DNA of 64,000 bases from Castellaniella sp036379515 (GCF_036379515.1 NZ_DASVGN010000007.1:1-64000), one strand, 5' to 3'; positions 1 through 9,705 are shown, counted from the first letter of the stretch. Numbers and translations: made by a program. The notes: generated from the sequence alone by a model not told the origin.

Positions 1-558
1 GCGCCTCACGCCCGACTGGTTTTCCATGCGTTGGGGCCGGAGTTCGATTTCGAGCATTCCCTGGCCGAGGGCGAGCTGGACGTCGTGATCGGCAACTGGC
101 CTGAACCGCCCGACCGCATGCATTTGTCGGTGCTGCTTGAAGACCCCATCGTCTGTCTGATGTCGGCCGATCACCCTTTGGCGCAGCGGCGGATGTCGGT
201 TGAAGACTTTCGCCGTGTCCCGCATGTGGTGCCCACCCCGTATTCGATCAGCCAGCGCGGCATGATAGATACCGTGCTCACCTCGCTGCGCATCCAGCGG
301 GCAGAGTTCGTCGAAGCGCAGTCGTTCATGTTGGCCCCCTATCTGTTGCCTGGGACTGACCTGGTCTTTACCACTACGCGCCACTTCGCCCGCTATTACG
401 CCAGGCTCTTGCCCTTGGCGATCGTCGAATCCCCCATTGATTTTCCGCTGATGCGTTTCTACCAGCTCTGGCATGCGCGCAACCACCGTGCTTCGGCGCA
501 CCAGTGGCTGCGACGCTTGCTGGGGAGCTGCGGCCGCAGCCTGCTGGACGCCCGCTGA
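1..558 (+). CDS. LysR-family transcriptional regulator, C-terminal part (cut by window start)
   Basis: The reading frame is open from base 1, so only the C-terminal ligand-binding part (about 185 residues) is visible and the DNA-binding domain lies outside the window. It shares recognisable blocks with the complete LysR protein at 2134-3102: both have VVIGNW followed by EPP, a central TDL(V/I)FTT(T/G)R(H/Q)FA block, and PMRFY(Q/L)LWH near the end. The two are therefore paralogues flanking the aldehyde dehydrogenase gene. LysR proteins use this region to bind a small coinducer. The ligand cannot be read from the sequence. The gene is convergent with the dehydrogenase gene at 584-2038. Confidence 0.85.
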   Translation, partial: APHARLVFHALGPEFDFEHSLAEGELDVVIGNWPEPPDRMHLSVLLEDPIVCLMSADHPLAQRRMSVEDFRRVPHVVPTPYSISQRGMIDTVLTSLRIQRAEFVEAQSFMLAPYLLPGTDLVFTTTRHFARYYARLLPLAIVESPIDFPLMRFYQLWHARNHRASAHQWLRRLLGSCGRSLLDAR

Positions 559-583
559 AGGCTGCTTTACCGGATACCGGTGG

Positions 584-2038
584 TCACTGGCTTCCGTCGG
601 GCACCGTCTGGATTTCCAGGTATTCCAGCAACCCTTCCTTGCCGCCTTCCCGTCCGATACCTGAGCTGAGCATGCCTCCGAAAGGTGCAATGGCAGCCGG
701 GCCCGTTCCTGTGTTGTAAGCGCAGTGGCCGAAGTGCAGGCGGGCAATGATGCGTTGCGAGCGTGCCCGGTCTTTGCCGAATACGTAGGCGGCCAGTCCG
801 AACTCCGTGTCGTTTGCGCGGCGTACCACTTCGTCGTCGCCATCGAACGAAATCAGGGGAATGAGAGGACCGAAGGTTTCTTCTTGGCAGCAGCGCATGG
901 TGTCATCGACGTTGCCGACCACGGTAGGTGGGAAGAGCAGGCTGCTTGCAGCGTCCAGCGTGTCTGGCTGCTTGCCCAGGAGCAGCGTGGCGCCGTTGTC
1001 CAGCGCATCGGCCAGGTGGCCTTTGACTTTGGCAAACCCGTTGGCGTTGATGAGCGGGCCAATGTCCGTTCCTTCTTTCATGCCGTCGCCGACTTTGAGC
1101 TTGCCGACTCTTTCCACGACTTTTTGTGCAAAAGCGTCATACACGTTCTTTTGCACGTAGACGCGGTTGGCACAGACGCAGGTCTGGCCGGCGCCCCGGA
1201 ACTTGTTGTTCATCAGACCGTCGGCCGCAGCGTCCAGGTCGGCGTCGTCCAGAACGATGAATGGCGCATTGCCGCCGAGTTCCAGACCCAGCCGCTTCAC
1301 TTGTCTGGTTGCCTGTTGCATGAGCAGACGCCCCGTTGCGGTGGATCCTGTGAAGGACACCATCGTTACCTGGGGCGAATTCATAAGTTCTGCACCGATC
1401 TGCACCGCGTCGCCGATGACCAGGTTGACCATGCCCTTGGGGAGGCCGAGCGAGGCCATGATTTCAAAGAGCGCAATCATGGTGAGCGGTGTGTCAGGCG
1501 CCGGTTTGATCACCGACGGGCAACCTGCCGCCAGCGCTGGCGCTATTTTCTTGGCGATCATGGCAATTGGGAAGTTCCAGGGGGTGATCAGGCCCACGAC
1601 TCCCACCGGCCGCTTGTAAAGCGTCCAGGTGCAGCCCTTGACCTTGTCCGGCAAGGTTTCAGGTGCAGTGCCGGTTTCAACCACCTTGGCGTAGTAGTCG
1701 AAAAAGCTGGCGGCGTATTGCACCTCGCCTTGCGCTTCTTTCCAGGGTTTGCCGTGTTCCAGGCACAGGATGCGCCCGATCTCTTCCTGTTGCTCCAGGA
1801 GCTTGTCACGGATGCTCTCCAGCCAGTGGCGACGCGTGGCTGCGTCGGGGACCGAATCGAGTGCACGCTGGGCGCATGCGATGGCGCGCCGGGTTTCGGC
1901 GGCCCCCATGAAGGGGACATCGGCCAGTTTTTCGCCGGTGGCCGGATTGAAGACGTCGAGCCGTTTTCCGGTGTCGGCGGCAATCCATTGGTCGTTGACG
2001 TAGCCGGCAAGATGAGAAAGAAAATTTGAACGAATCAT
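584..2038 (-). CDS. NAD(P)-dependent aldehyde dehydrogenase, succinate-semialdehyde dehydrogenase-like
   Basis: A 484-residue member of the aldehyde dehydrogenase superfamily, full length for the family. It has the cofactor-binding TPWNFPIAM segment, the FTGST motif, the general-base glutamate in LELGGNAPF and the nucleophile in GQTCVCANR. The CVCANR stretch and overall form resemble GabD-type succinate-semialdehyde dehydrogenases, but substrate range in this superfamily cannot be fixed by motif. Between two paralogous LysR genes, it is probably regulated by one of them. It starts 95 bp downstream of the LysR stop on the same strand. Confidence 0.85.
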   Translation of the reverse strand: MIRSNFLSHLAGYVNDQWIAADTGKRLDVFNPATGEKLADVPFMGAAETRRAIACAQRALDSVPDAATRRHWLESIRDKLLEQQEEIGRILCLEHGKPWKEAQGEVQYAASFFDYYAKVVETGTAPETLPDKVKGCTWTLYKRPVGVVGLITPWNFPIAMIAKKIAPALAAGCPSVIKPAPDTPLTMIALFEIMASLGLPKGMVNLVIGDAVQIGAELMNSPQVTMVSFTGSTATGRLLMQQATRQVKRLGLELGGNAPFIVLDDADLDAAADGLMNNKFRGAGQTCVCANRVYVQKNVYDAFAQKVVERVGKLKVGDGMKEGTDIGPLINANGFAKVKGHLADALDNGATLLLGKQPDTLDAASSLLFPPTVVGNVDDTMRCCQEETFGPLIPLISFDGDDEVVRRANDTEFGLAAYVFGKDRARSQRIIARLHFGHCAYNTGTGPAAIAPFGGMLSSGIGREGGKEGLLEYLEIQTVPDGSQ

Positions 2039-2133
2039 GTCGTACCTCTGTTACGAATTAAGCGTGATGTTGACGGTGATATTGAGTGGCGTGGCACCAT
2101 AAATCAGTGGTCGGGTAGCGCTGGCCGCACTGC

Positions 2134-3102
2134 TCAGGGCTGAATGTTGTCCGGCTCGGTCGGCGGGTTGGTGAGCAGGCTGGCTTGCAACATCGCTGCG
2201 ACCTTGGCGATGCACTGGCGCAGCCACACCACCTCGGGCGAGCTGTGGCAGCGGCGGTGCCACAGCAGGTAAAAGCGCATGGGCGGAAAAGGAAAGGGCG
2301 ACGGCAGGATGGTGATGGGAAGGTAGCGCGCGTAGTGCTGCGCGAACTGCCGACCTGTGGTGAAGATCAGGTCGGTACGCAGCAACATGCCGGCCACCTG
2401 CCCAAAGTACGGGATCGTCATCTGGATGTTGCGCTGCAGGCCCTGCGCAGCCAGGTAGCCGTCGATGAAGCTCTGGCGTTCCGACACGTACGGGAACGGC
2501 GCCAGATGCGGCAGATCAAGATATTGCTTGAGACTGAGCGACCGATTGGCGATGGGATTCTGGCTGCCCACCATGCAGACGACTTCGTCGTCGAACAGGC
2601 GGGCCATGTGCATTTGCAGCGGGGGCTCCAGCCAATTGCCGATCACCACGTCCAGCCCACCGTTTTCAAGGCCGTCTACATAGTCGTAATCCGCGTTGAT
2701 GGGGTGTACGATGAACTTGGCGCGCGGTGCTTCGCGCCGAAGGATTTCTGCGATGTTGGGCAGAAACATGGCGTCCAGGTAATCGGGCGCCCCCAGGTGA
2801 AACTCGCGCGTCGAGGTGGCCGGCTCAAAGGCCCCTGGTGGTTCGGTGATGCGTTCGATGGCGCTGAGCGCGTCGCTGGCGTGTGAAAGCAGTTCGAGCC
2901 CGCGTTCCGTCGGCACCATGCCGTTTTTGCTGCGCACCAGGATCGGGTCGCCGGTGATGTCGCGCAGCCGGCGCAGCGAATTGCTGAGTGCGGGTTGTGA
3001 CAGCCCCAGCTTGATCGCTGCCTTCGAGACGCTTTGTTCGGTGAGCAGGATCTGCAGGATGCGCAGCAGATGGGTGTCCATGGGTTCGCGGGCTTTTTGC
3101 AT
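2134..3102 (-). CDS. LysR-family transcriptional regulator
   Basis: A complete 322-residue LysR protein. The winged helix-turn-helix occupies about residues 8-68 (QSVSKAAIKLGLSQPALSN then LRRLRDITGDPILVR), followed by the periplasmic-binding-protein-like ligand domain. An in-frame ATG seven codons in (MDTHLLRIL) is an equally good start. It is divergent from the xanthine dehydrogenase genes across a 226-bp region with a perfect dyad, and co-directional with the aldehyde dehydrogenase gene. It could control either or both. The paralogous fragment at 1-558 suggests a duplicated regulator. Confidence 0.88.
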   Translation of the reverse strand: MQKAREPMDTHLLRILQILLTEQSVSKAAIKLGLSQPALSNSLRRLRDITGDPILVRSKNGMVPTERGLELLSHASDALSAIERITEPPGAFEPATSTREFHLGAPDYLDAMFLPNIAEILRREAPRAKFIVHPINADYDYVDGLENGGLDVVIGNWLEPPLQMHMARLFDDEVVCMVGSQNPIANRSLSLKQYLDLPHLAPFPYVSERQSFIDGYLAAQGLQRNIQMTIPYFGQVAGMLLRTDLIFTTGRQFAQHYARYLPITILPSPFPFPPMRFYLLWHRRCHSSPEVVWLRQCIAKVAAMLQASLLTNPPTEPDNIQP

Positions 3103-3218
3103 GGCCCATTATTCCTGCCTTGTGATGTGGCGTCCATTGGCGCTTGTGCTGAAGTGGCCCGGTTCGGAGGCAGACGCCAGGTCTGGAAGCCGTATGCTGC
3201 GGTGCCGGACATCTTTAT

Positions 3219-3235
3219 ATGATGGGCACCATCAT
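3219..3235. promoter_or_regulatory. Perfect 17-bp dyad between divergent lysR and xdhA
   Basis: ATGATGG, spacer GCA, CCATCAT: a perfect 7+7 inverted repeat about 95 bp upstream of the xdhA start and 117 bp upstream of the lysR start. LysR proteins commonly bind imperfect dyads in such divergent regions, so this is a candidate operator. The 11-mer TGGCACCATAA occurs at 3274-3284 and again at 2092-2102 in front of the aldehyde dehydrogenase gene. Confidence 0.45.
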
Positions 3236-3328
3236 GGCGCCTGAATGCTCCAGCACGGTTTCCGGTGCTATCTTGGCACCATAAGCATGGGCGTGTTTCG
3301 CGCCCGCATGAGCCAAAAAGGTATGACT

Positions 3329-4813
3329 ATGGAGACGACTGCGATCCGGTTTCATTATCGGGGTCAGGTCCACGAGGTGACCGATCAGCCCACGACGCGC
3401 ACGGTGCTGCAGTATCTGCGTGAAGATCTGGGGTGCATGGGCACGAAAGAAGGCTGCGCCGAGGGCGACTGTGGCGCCTGTACGGTCATGGTGGCTGAAC
3501 CCGACGGTCATGGCGGTGTGACCCTGCGCGCCGTCAACAGCTGCATCCAGTTTTTGCCTACGCTGGATGGCAAGGCCCTTTACACGGTGGAAGACCTGCG
3601 CCAGCCCGATGGCTCGCTGCACCCGGTGCAGCAGGCCATGGTCGATTGCCATGGCTCGCAGTGCGGCTTCTGTACGCCGGGCTTCGTGATGTCGCTGTGG
3701 GGCATGTATTTGGCTCATGGTCCGCAAGACGGCGCACCGTCCCGTACGCAGGTGGATGACTGTCTGTCGGGCAACTTGTGCCGCTGCACCGGCTATCAGC
3801 CCATCGTGCGCGCCGCCACTGATATGTACGCCTATCCCGCCGTCGAGTTCGATCGTGCCGCGCTGGCAAAGATTCTGGCCACGCTGCAGCGTACGGACGT
3901 GTTCGAATACACCTTCGAAGGCCATACCTTCCATGCGCCGCGTACGCTGGCTCAGCTCGCACAGCTGCGGCTGCAGTACCCGGAAGCCCGCATTCTGGCT
4001 GGCAGCACCGACGTGGGGCTGTGGGTCACCAAGCAATATCGCGATCTGCCGCATCTGATCTATATCGGCCAGGTGCACGAATTGCGCGACATTCATCTCG
4101 ACGGCAATGATCTCTGCATTGCAGCAGGCGCGTCGCTCAACGACGCTTACGATGCCCTCATCGAATATGTTCCAGAGCTCGCCGAACTGCGCCAGCGTTT
4201 TGCGTCCATGCCCATCCGCAACGCGGGCACCCTGGGCGGCAACGTGGCCAACGGCTCGCCCATTGGCGACTCCATGCCGGCCTTGATCGCGCTGGGCGCG
4301 CGCATCGTGTTGCGCAAGGGTGAGCGCGTCCGCGAGATGCCGCTCGAAGACTTCTACCTGGCCTACCAGAAGAATGCGGCCGAGCCCGGCGAATTCGTAC
4401 AAGGGGTGCGCGTGCCGGTCAAGGTTGCCGGGCGCCAGTTCCGCGCTTACAAGCTTTCCAAACGCTTTGACCAGGACATTTCTGCGGTCTGCGCGGCGTT
4501 TGCGGTCGTGCTGGATGGCCAGGGCAAGGTGCAATCGCTGCGCACAGGCTTCGGTGGCGTGGCCGCCACACCCTGTCGCGCGAAGACGGTCGAGGCGGCC
4601 TTGCAGGGCCAGGCCTGGGACGAAGCCCCCGTGCGGGCGGCCATGGAGTCCGTGGCGCTCGACTTCAAGCCCTTGTCGGACATGCGTGCGACCAGTGCCT
4701 ATCGACTCCTGGCTTCGCGCAACCTGTTGTACCGGTTTTATCTCGAAACTGCACCCAAGGCGCCGCTCGCGACGCGTCAGGTCAATGTAGCCGTGCTGGC
4801 TGATATCGCTTGA
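3329..4813 (+). CDS. xdhA: Xanthine dehydrogenase small subunit (2Fe-2S and FAD)
   Basis: Electron-transfer subunit of bacterial xanthine dehydrogenase (hypoxanthine to xanthine to urate). The N-terminus carries the plant-type [2Fe-2S] site (GCAEGDCGAC around residues 42-51). The second, helical [2Fe-2S] domain follows with GSQCGFCTPGF and LCRCTGYQPI. The FAD-binding domain begins near residue 230 (ILAGSTDVG). The frame is open further upstream, with possible ATGs at 3308 and 3323. ATG 3329 is preferred because the purine run AAAAAGG lies at ribosome-binding distance. The stop is 10 bp before xdhB. First gene of an xdhABC operon. Confidence 0.93.
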   Translation: METTAIRFHYRGQVHEVTDQPTTRTVLQYLREDLGCMGTKEGCAEGDCGACTVMVAEPDGHGGVTLRAVNSCIQFLPTLDGKALYTVEDLRQPDGSLHPVQQAMVDCHGSQCGFCTPGFVMSLWGMYLAHGPQDGAPSRTQVDDCLSGNLCRCTGYQPIVRAATDMYAYPAVEFDRAALAKILATLQRTDVFEYTFEGHTFHAPRTLAQLAQLRLQYPEARILAGSTDVGLWVTKQYRDLPHLIYIGQVHELRDIHLDGNDLCIAAGASLNDAYDALIEYVPELAELRQRFASMPIRNAGTLGGNVANGSPIGDSMPALIALGARIVLRKGERVREMPLEDFYLAYQKNAAEPGEFVQGVRVPVKVAGRQFRAYKLSKRFDQDISAVCAAFAVVLDGQGKVQSLRTGFGGVAATPCRAKTVEAALQGQAWDEAPVRAAMESVALDFKPLSDMRATSAYRLLASRNLLYRFYLETAPKAPLATRQVNVAVLADIA

Positions 4814-4823
4814 GGAGGCCATT

Positions 4824-7199
4824 ATGAACATGCGCGTCAACATTCCGGTCGAACTGGACCGGCTGGCCGTGAGCAACGACCGAATTCCGCGTCCTGTGGT
4901 GGGCGAACCCGCCGCCGGTGCGGCCAGCCCTCACGAATCGGCTTCCCTGCACGTCAGCGGCGAGGCGGTGTATACGGATGACATCCCCGAACTGCGCGGC
5001 ACCGTCTATGCGGCGCTGGGGCTGTCGGCCAAACCGCACGCCCGTGTGCTGGGCATGGATCTCGATGCGGTGCGCAAGGCGCCCGGCGTCATTGCGGTCC
5101 TGACGGCCAAAGACATCCCGGGAGTCAACGACTGCGGCCCCGTGCTGGCCGACGACCCCATTCTGGCCGATGGCCTGGTCCAGTACGTGGGTCAGCCCAT
5201 GTTCATCGTGGTGGCCAAGTCCACCGAGGCAGCCCGTCATGCGGCCAGGCTGGGCAAGGTCGATTACGAAGAATTGCCGTTTCTGCTCACGCCCAAACAG
5301 GCCAAAGATGCGCATTCCGGCACGACCGATGAACTGCGACTGATTCAGGGCGACGTGCAAAACGCGCTGGCCACGGCGCCGGTGCGCCTGACAGGCACTT
5401 TCGAATGCGGCGGCCAGGAGCAGTTCTACCTCGAAGGTCAGATCGCCTACGCCATCCCGCGCGAAAAAGACGGCATGCTGGTGCAATGTTCCACGCAGCA
5501 CCCCACCGAGATGCAGCACGCGGTGTCACACGCATTGGGCTGGCAGCGCCATCAGGTCGAGGTCGAATGCCGACGCCTGGGCGGCGGTTTTGGCGGCAAA
5601 GAGTCACAGTCCGCGATTTTTGCGTGCCTGGCTTCCATCTGCGCCCAGCACCTGCATCGGCCTGTGAAGCTGCGAGCGGACCGTGACAACGACATGATGA
5701 TCACGGGCAAGCGCCACGGTTTTTACTATGAATACGACGTGGGCTTCGACACCGATGGCCGCATCCTCGGGGTCAAGCTCGACATGACGTTGCACTCGGG
5801 GTTCTCGGCCGATCTGTCCGAAGCCGTCGCCAGCCGTGCATTGGCTCACTTCGACAACGCCTATTACATCCCGGCGGCTGACATCCACACGATGTGCGGC
5901 AAGGTCAACACGCAGTCGGCCACGGCCTTCCGGGGCTTCGGGGCACCGCAGGGCGCGCTCATCACCGAAGTGCTCATCGATCGCGTGGCACGGCAGCTGG
6001 GCAAGGACCCGCTGGACGTGCGTCTGCTCAATCTGTATGGCACCGATACGCGCAACGTCACGCCGTACGGTGAGGTGGTCGAGGGCAACCTGCTCGAACC
6101 CATCATGACCGAACTCGAGGCCAGTTCCGACTATCGTGCACGCCGTCAGGCGGTGCAGGAGTTCAACGCCCAGAGCCCCATCCTGAAAAAAGGTCTGGCG
6201 ATGACGCCGGTGAAGTTCGGCATCTCGTTCAACGTGCCGGCCTTCAACCAGGCGGGTGCGCTGGTGCACATCTACCGTGACGGCTCCGTGCTGGTGAACC
6301 ACGGTGGCATCGAGATGGGCCAGGGGCTGAACACCAAGGTGGGGCAGATCGTGGCCAACACGCTGGGGCTGGATCTCGAATGTGTGCGCCTGACGGCCAC
6401 GGATACCTACAAGGTGATCAACACATCGGCGACGGCGGCGTCCACGGGCTCTGATCTGAACGGCAAAGCAGCCGAAGACGCAGCCCTGACGCTGCGCAAT
6501 CGCCTGGCTGATTTTGCGGCCCGCAAATACGGCGGCAAGGCAGACGACGTGGTGTTCGCCTGGCGGCAGGTAAGCGTCAATGGCAAGACCCTGCCGTTTG
6601 CCCAACTGGTCGAAGAAGCTTACTGGGATCGTGTCCAGCTCTGGTCGGACGGTTTCTACAAGACGCCGGACATCAGCTGGGACAAGGCGACCAGTCACGG
6701 CCATCCCTTCTATTACTACGCGTTTGGTGCGGCGGTCTCGGAAGTCGTCGTCGACACGCTGACGGGGGAATGGAAGCTGTTGCGCGCCGACATCCTGCAT
6801 GACGTGGGGGCATCGATCAATCCGGCCATCGACATCGGCCAGATCGAAGGTGGCTACATTCAAGGCACGGGGTGGCTCACGTCCGAAGAACTGGTCTGGC
6901 GGGATGACGGGCGTCTGATGACGCATGCGCCGTCTACATACAAGATTCCGGCCATCAGTGATTGCCCGCGCGACTTCAGGGTGCAGCTGTTCAAGACGCG
7001 CAACCATAAAGACTCGGTGCATCATTCAAAGGCAGTGGGTGAGCCGCCGCTGGTCCACGGCATCAGCGTCTTCAATGCCATCAACGATGCGGTCTCGGCG
7101 GTGGGCAACGGCAAGGATTCACCGAACCTGCTCGCGCCGGCAACGCCCGAAGCCATTCTCAACGCGGTCGAGGAACTGCGGGAACGCAGCGCAGCGTAA
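4824..7199 (+). CDS. xdhB: Xanthine dehydrogenase molybdopterin-binding large subunit
   Basis: A 791-residue catalytic subunit binding molybdenum cofactor. Visible landmarks are the GGGFGGKE motif near residue 252, the RGFGAPQG loop near residue 369 and the C-terminal KAVGEPPL segment with the catalytic glutamate of the xanthine oxidase family. The length matches XdhB of two-subunit bacterial enzymes. A strong AGGAGG site precedes ATG 4824. It overlaps the first base of xdhC, showing translational coupling. Confidence 0.95.
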   Translation: MNMRVNIPVELDRLAVSNDRIPRPVVGEPAAGAASPHESASLHVSGEAVYTDDIPELRGTVYAALGLSAKPHARVLGMDLDAVRKAPGVIAVLTAKDIPGVNDCGPVLADDPILADGLVQYVGQPMFIVVAKSTEAARHAARLGKVDYEELPFLLTPKQAKDAHSGTTDELRLIQGDVQNALATAPVRLTGTFECGGQEQFYLEGQIAYAIPREKDGMLVQCSTQHPTEMQHAVSHALGWQRHQVEVECRRLGGGFGGKESQSAIFACLASICAQHLHRPVKLRADRDNDMMITGKRHGFYYEYDVGFDTDGRILGVKLDMTLHSGFSADLSEAVASRALAHFDNAYYIPAADIHTMCGKVNTQSATAFRGFGAPQGALITEVLIDRVARQLGKDPLDVRLLNLYGTDTRNVTPYGEVVEGNLLEPIMTELEASSDYRARRQAVQEFNAQSPILKKGLAMTPVKFGISFNVPAFNQAGALVHIYRDGSVLVNHGGIEMGQGLNTKVGQIVANTLGLDLECVRLTATDTYKVINTSATAASTGSDLNGKAAEDAALTLRNRLADFAARKYGGKADDVVFAWRQVSVNGKTLPFAQLVEEAYWDRVQLWSDGFYKTPDISWDKATSHGHPFYYYAFGAAVSEVVVDTLTGEWKLLRADILHDVGASINPAIDIGQIEGGYIQGTGWLTSEELVWRDDGRLMTHAPSTYKIPAISDCPRDFRVQLFKTRNHKDSVHHSKAVGEPPLVHGISVFNAINDAVSAVGNGKDSPNLLAPATPEAILNAVEELRERSAA

Positions 7200-8245
7200 T
7201 GGCCGACTGGATTGCTCAGGCCCTCTGGTGTCTGGACCGGCACCAGTCTGCCGTCCTGATCAGCGTCGCATCGGTGCGGGGCTCTGCCCCGCGTGAGGCT
7301 GGCGCCAAGATGCTGGTGGCGGCAGAGCGTCAGTGGCTCACTGTGGGGGGTGGCAACCTGGAATGGCAGGCCATCCAGCGCGCCCGCCGTTGGCTGGCGG
7401 ACCCGTCGGGGCAACCTGAACGCTGGATCGAGGACATGCCGCTGGCTGCTGCGCTGGGCCAGTGTTGTGGCGGCCTGGTCACGCTGCTGTTTGAACATCT
7501 GGTTGAAGCCGACCGAGTCTGGCTCGAAGAAGCACGCCAACGCCTGACGCACCTGCAGCCCTTTGAACGCGAGGTCGGGGTGGGGGCGCCCGGAGTGAAA
7601 CCGTGGGTGGCCTTGCAGGCGCCTGGTGCGGCGTCTCATCCGGCCGATCGTTTTCGGGCGAACCGTTTGCTGGACTTGTCCGATGCGCGCGGTTGCGCCG
7701 TGTTCACGGAACCCATCGTGCCGGATGCTTTCAATATTCTGGTGTTCGGCGCGGGCCATGTGGGGCATGCGCTGGTGAACATCCTGCAGACACTGCCGTG
7801 CCGTGTGACCTGGGTGGATGCCCGCGAAGAACTGTTTCCGGAGATCGTGCCCGCCAACGTGACCCTTGAAGCCACCGACACGCCTGAAGCTGTCATTGAT
7901 CAGGCGCCGCCTCAGAGCTGTTTTCTCATCATGACGCATGACCACATGCTGGATCAGCATTTGTGCGAGCAGATCATGCGGCGCGACGACGTGGCGTACT
8001 TCGGTTTGATCGGCTCGCGGACCAAATGGCACAAGTTTCAGCAGCGGTTTGCCGCCAAGGGCATTCCGGCCGAGCGTTATGCCCGCATCATCTGCCCCAT
8101 CGGAGAACCCGGCATCGAAGGCAAGCAACCTGCCGTGATTGCCGTGGCGGTGGCGGCGCAGCTCATGCGCTTGCGCAGCGCGCGTGCCAGGAGCCGCGCG
8201 GCGCAGCAGGTGCCCCTGGAGGCCTCGTCGGCCTGCATCGACTAG
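7199..8245 (+). CDS. xdhC: Xanthine dehydrogenase accessory protein XdhC
   Basis: A 348-residue XdhC/CoxI-family protein that stores and inserts sulfurated molybdenum cofactor into xanthine dehydrogenase. An N-terminal CoxI-like domain (SVRGSAPREAGAKMLV) is followed by a Rossmann segment (LVFGAGHVGHAL near residue 181) and LIGSRTKWHKF. Its start overlaps the xdhB stop (TAATG), so the three genes form one transcript. Purine substrates are further supplied by guaD downstream. Confidence 0.92.
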   Translation: MADWIAQALWCLDRHQSAVLISVASVRGSAPREAGAKMLVAAERQWLTVGGGNLEWQAIQRARRWLADPSGQPERWIEDMPLAAALGQCCGGLVTLLFEHLVEADRVWLEEARQRLTHLQPFEREVGVGAPGVKPWVALQAPGAASHPADRFRANRLLDLSDARGCAVFTEPIVPDAFNILVFGAGHVGHALVNILQTLPCRVTWVDAREELFPEIVPANVTLEATDTPEAVIDQAPPQSCFLIMTHDHMLDQHLCEQIMRRDDVAYFGLIGSRTKWHKFQQRFAAKGIPAERYARIICPIGEPGIEGKQPAVIAVAVAAQLMRLRSARARSRAAQQVPLEASSACID

Positions 8246-8304
8246 CCGAATACACGTGTCAGCCCCCTGGCTGATTTCACCATAAGATTCAGGAGACATT
8301 GTTC

Positions 8305-9705
8305 ATGACCGCGACGTCAAATGCCCGCAGTGTGCCAAACGTGCAGGCCTATCGCGCACAGCTGCTGTATTTTCGGGATACCCCCAAGGCCGAAGACGAT
8401 GCCTGCGAGTGGATTCAGGATGGCCTGCTGGTGGTGCGGGATGGCCGCATCGAGCATTGTGGCTACTATGACCGTGTGGTGGCCGAACTGGCCCCGAGGA
8501 CACCTGTTCATGATTGGCGCGGGCACCTGATCTGCCCGGGCTTCATCGATACCCACATTCATTATCCGCAGACCGACATGATCGCGTCGCCTGCGCCGGG
8601 CCTGCTGCCCTGGCTGGAAACCTATACCTTTCCCACCGAGCGTCGGTTCGAAAACACCGAATACGCCGAAGAAGTCGCGCGGTTCTTTCTGGATGAATTG
8701 CTGCGCTGCGGCACGACGACCGCATTGGTGTATTGCACGGTGCATCCGGGGTCGGTGCAGGCATTCTTTGAAGAAAGCCATGCCCGCAATCTGCGCATGG
8801 TGGCCGGCAAAGTGATGATGGATCGCAATTGCCCGGAATATCTGCGCGATACGGCCGAATCGGGCGCACGCGACAGCGAAGCCTTGTTGCAGCGCTGGCA
8901 TGGCACAGGCCGGCAGCTGTATGCGCTGACGCCCCGTTTTGCGCCGACCTCCAGCCCCGAACAGTTGGGGCTTTGCAGCGAACTCGCGCAGCGTTATCCC
9001 GATGTCTTCATCCAGACCCATGTGGCCGAGAACCAGGACGAAGTGAAATGGGTCATGGGGCTTTACCCGGGCCATCGCAGTTATCTGGACATCTACGATC
9101 ACTATGGTCTGTTGCGCCCGCGCTCAGTCTATGGCCACTGTGTGTGGCTGGACGACGATGATCGCCGCCGCATGCGCGATGCGGGCGCTGTGATCGCCGC
9201 CTGCCCCACGTCCAATCAGTTCCTGGGCAGTGGCCTGTTCAATTTTGCTGCCGCGCGAGACTTTGGTACCCCGGTCACGCTGGCCACCGACGTGGGCGGC
9301 GGGTCCTCGTTCTCCATGCTGCTCACCATGAACGAAGCACACAAAGTGGCGCGCCTGTCGGGCTATTACCTGACGGCACGGCGCATGTTCTGGCAGGCCA
9401 CTCAGGGTGCCGCCCGCAATCTGGGTCTGGAGGGGCAGATTGGCACCCTGGCCCCGGGCGCTGAAGGGGATTTCATCGTCATGGATCTGCAGGCGACGCC
9501 CTTGCTGGCGCGCCGGACGGCCATGGCAGAATCGCTGGAAGAGCTGCTCTTTGCGTTGGCGATGTTAGGTGACGATCGCGCCATCGCCGCGACCTATGCG
9601 GCCGGGCGAGAAGTCCATCGCCGGCCGGGGGCCAATCTGTCCTATGGCGGGGCTGCTGCCACTTCGCGCGTGGTGGCCGAGGAGCGCCTGGCGGTCAACG
9701 CTTGA
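8305..9705 (+). CDS. guaD: Guanine deaminase
   Basis: A 466-residue amidohydrolase-superfamily enzyme deaminating guanine to xanthine, the substrate of the enzyme encoded just upstream. Metal-site landmarks are FIDTHIHYPQ (near residue 81), TALVYCT, QTHVAENQDE (near residue 237), YGHCVW and LATDVGGGSSFSML. ATG 8305 is chosen over the TTG at 8299 because AGGAGA at 8291-8296 is correctly spaced for it. Purine operon continuation after a 59-bp gap. Confidence 0.92.
   Translation: MTATSNARSVPNVQAYRAQLLYFRDTPKAEDDACEWIQDGLLVVRDGRIEHCGYYDRVVAELAPRTPVHDWRGHLICPGFIDTHIHYPQTDMIASPAPGLLPWLETYTFPTERRFENTEYAEEVARFFLDELLRCGTTTALVYCTVHPGSVQAFFEESHARNLRMVAGKVMMDRNCPEYLRDTAESGARDSEALLQRWHGTGRQLYALTPRFAPTSSPEQLGLCSELAQRYPDVFIQTHVAENQDEVKWVMGLYPGHRSYLDIYDHYGLLRPRSVYGHCVWLDDDDRRRMRDAGAVIAACPTSNQFLGSGLFNFAAARDFGTPVTLATDVGGGSSFSMLLTMNEAHKVARLSGYYLTARRMFWQATQGAARNLGLEGQIGTLAPGAEGDFIVMDLQATPLLARRTAMAESLEELLFALAMLGDDRAIAATYAAGREVHRRPGANLSYGGAAATSRVVAEERLAVNA

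Noticed and set aside
725..2029. 434-codon open frame antisense to the aldehyde dehydrogenase
   Set aside because: The minus strand has all catalytic motifs; the plus frame is a composition artefact.
3273..3290. Possible sigma-54 promoter (TTGGCACCATAAGCAT)
   Set aside because: The GG-to-GC spacing is 8 rather than the required 10 bases.
3215..4876. 553-codon open frame antisense to xdhA
   Set aside because: It mirrors the GC-rich codons of xdhA, has no domain or ribosome-binding site, and the sense strand encodes a clear xanthine dehydrogenase subunit.
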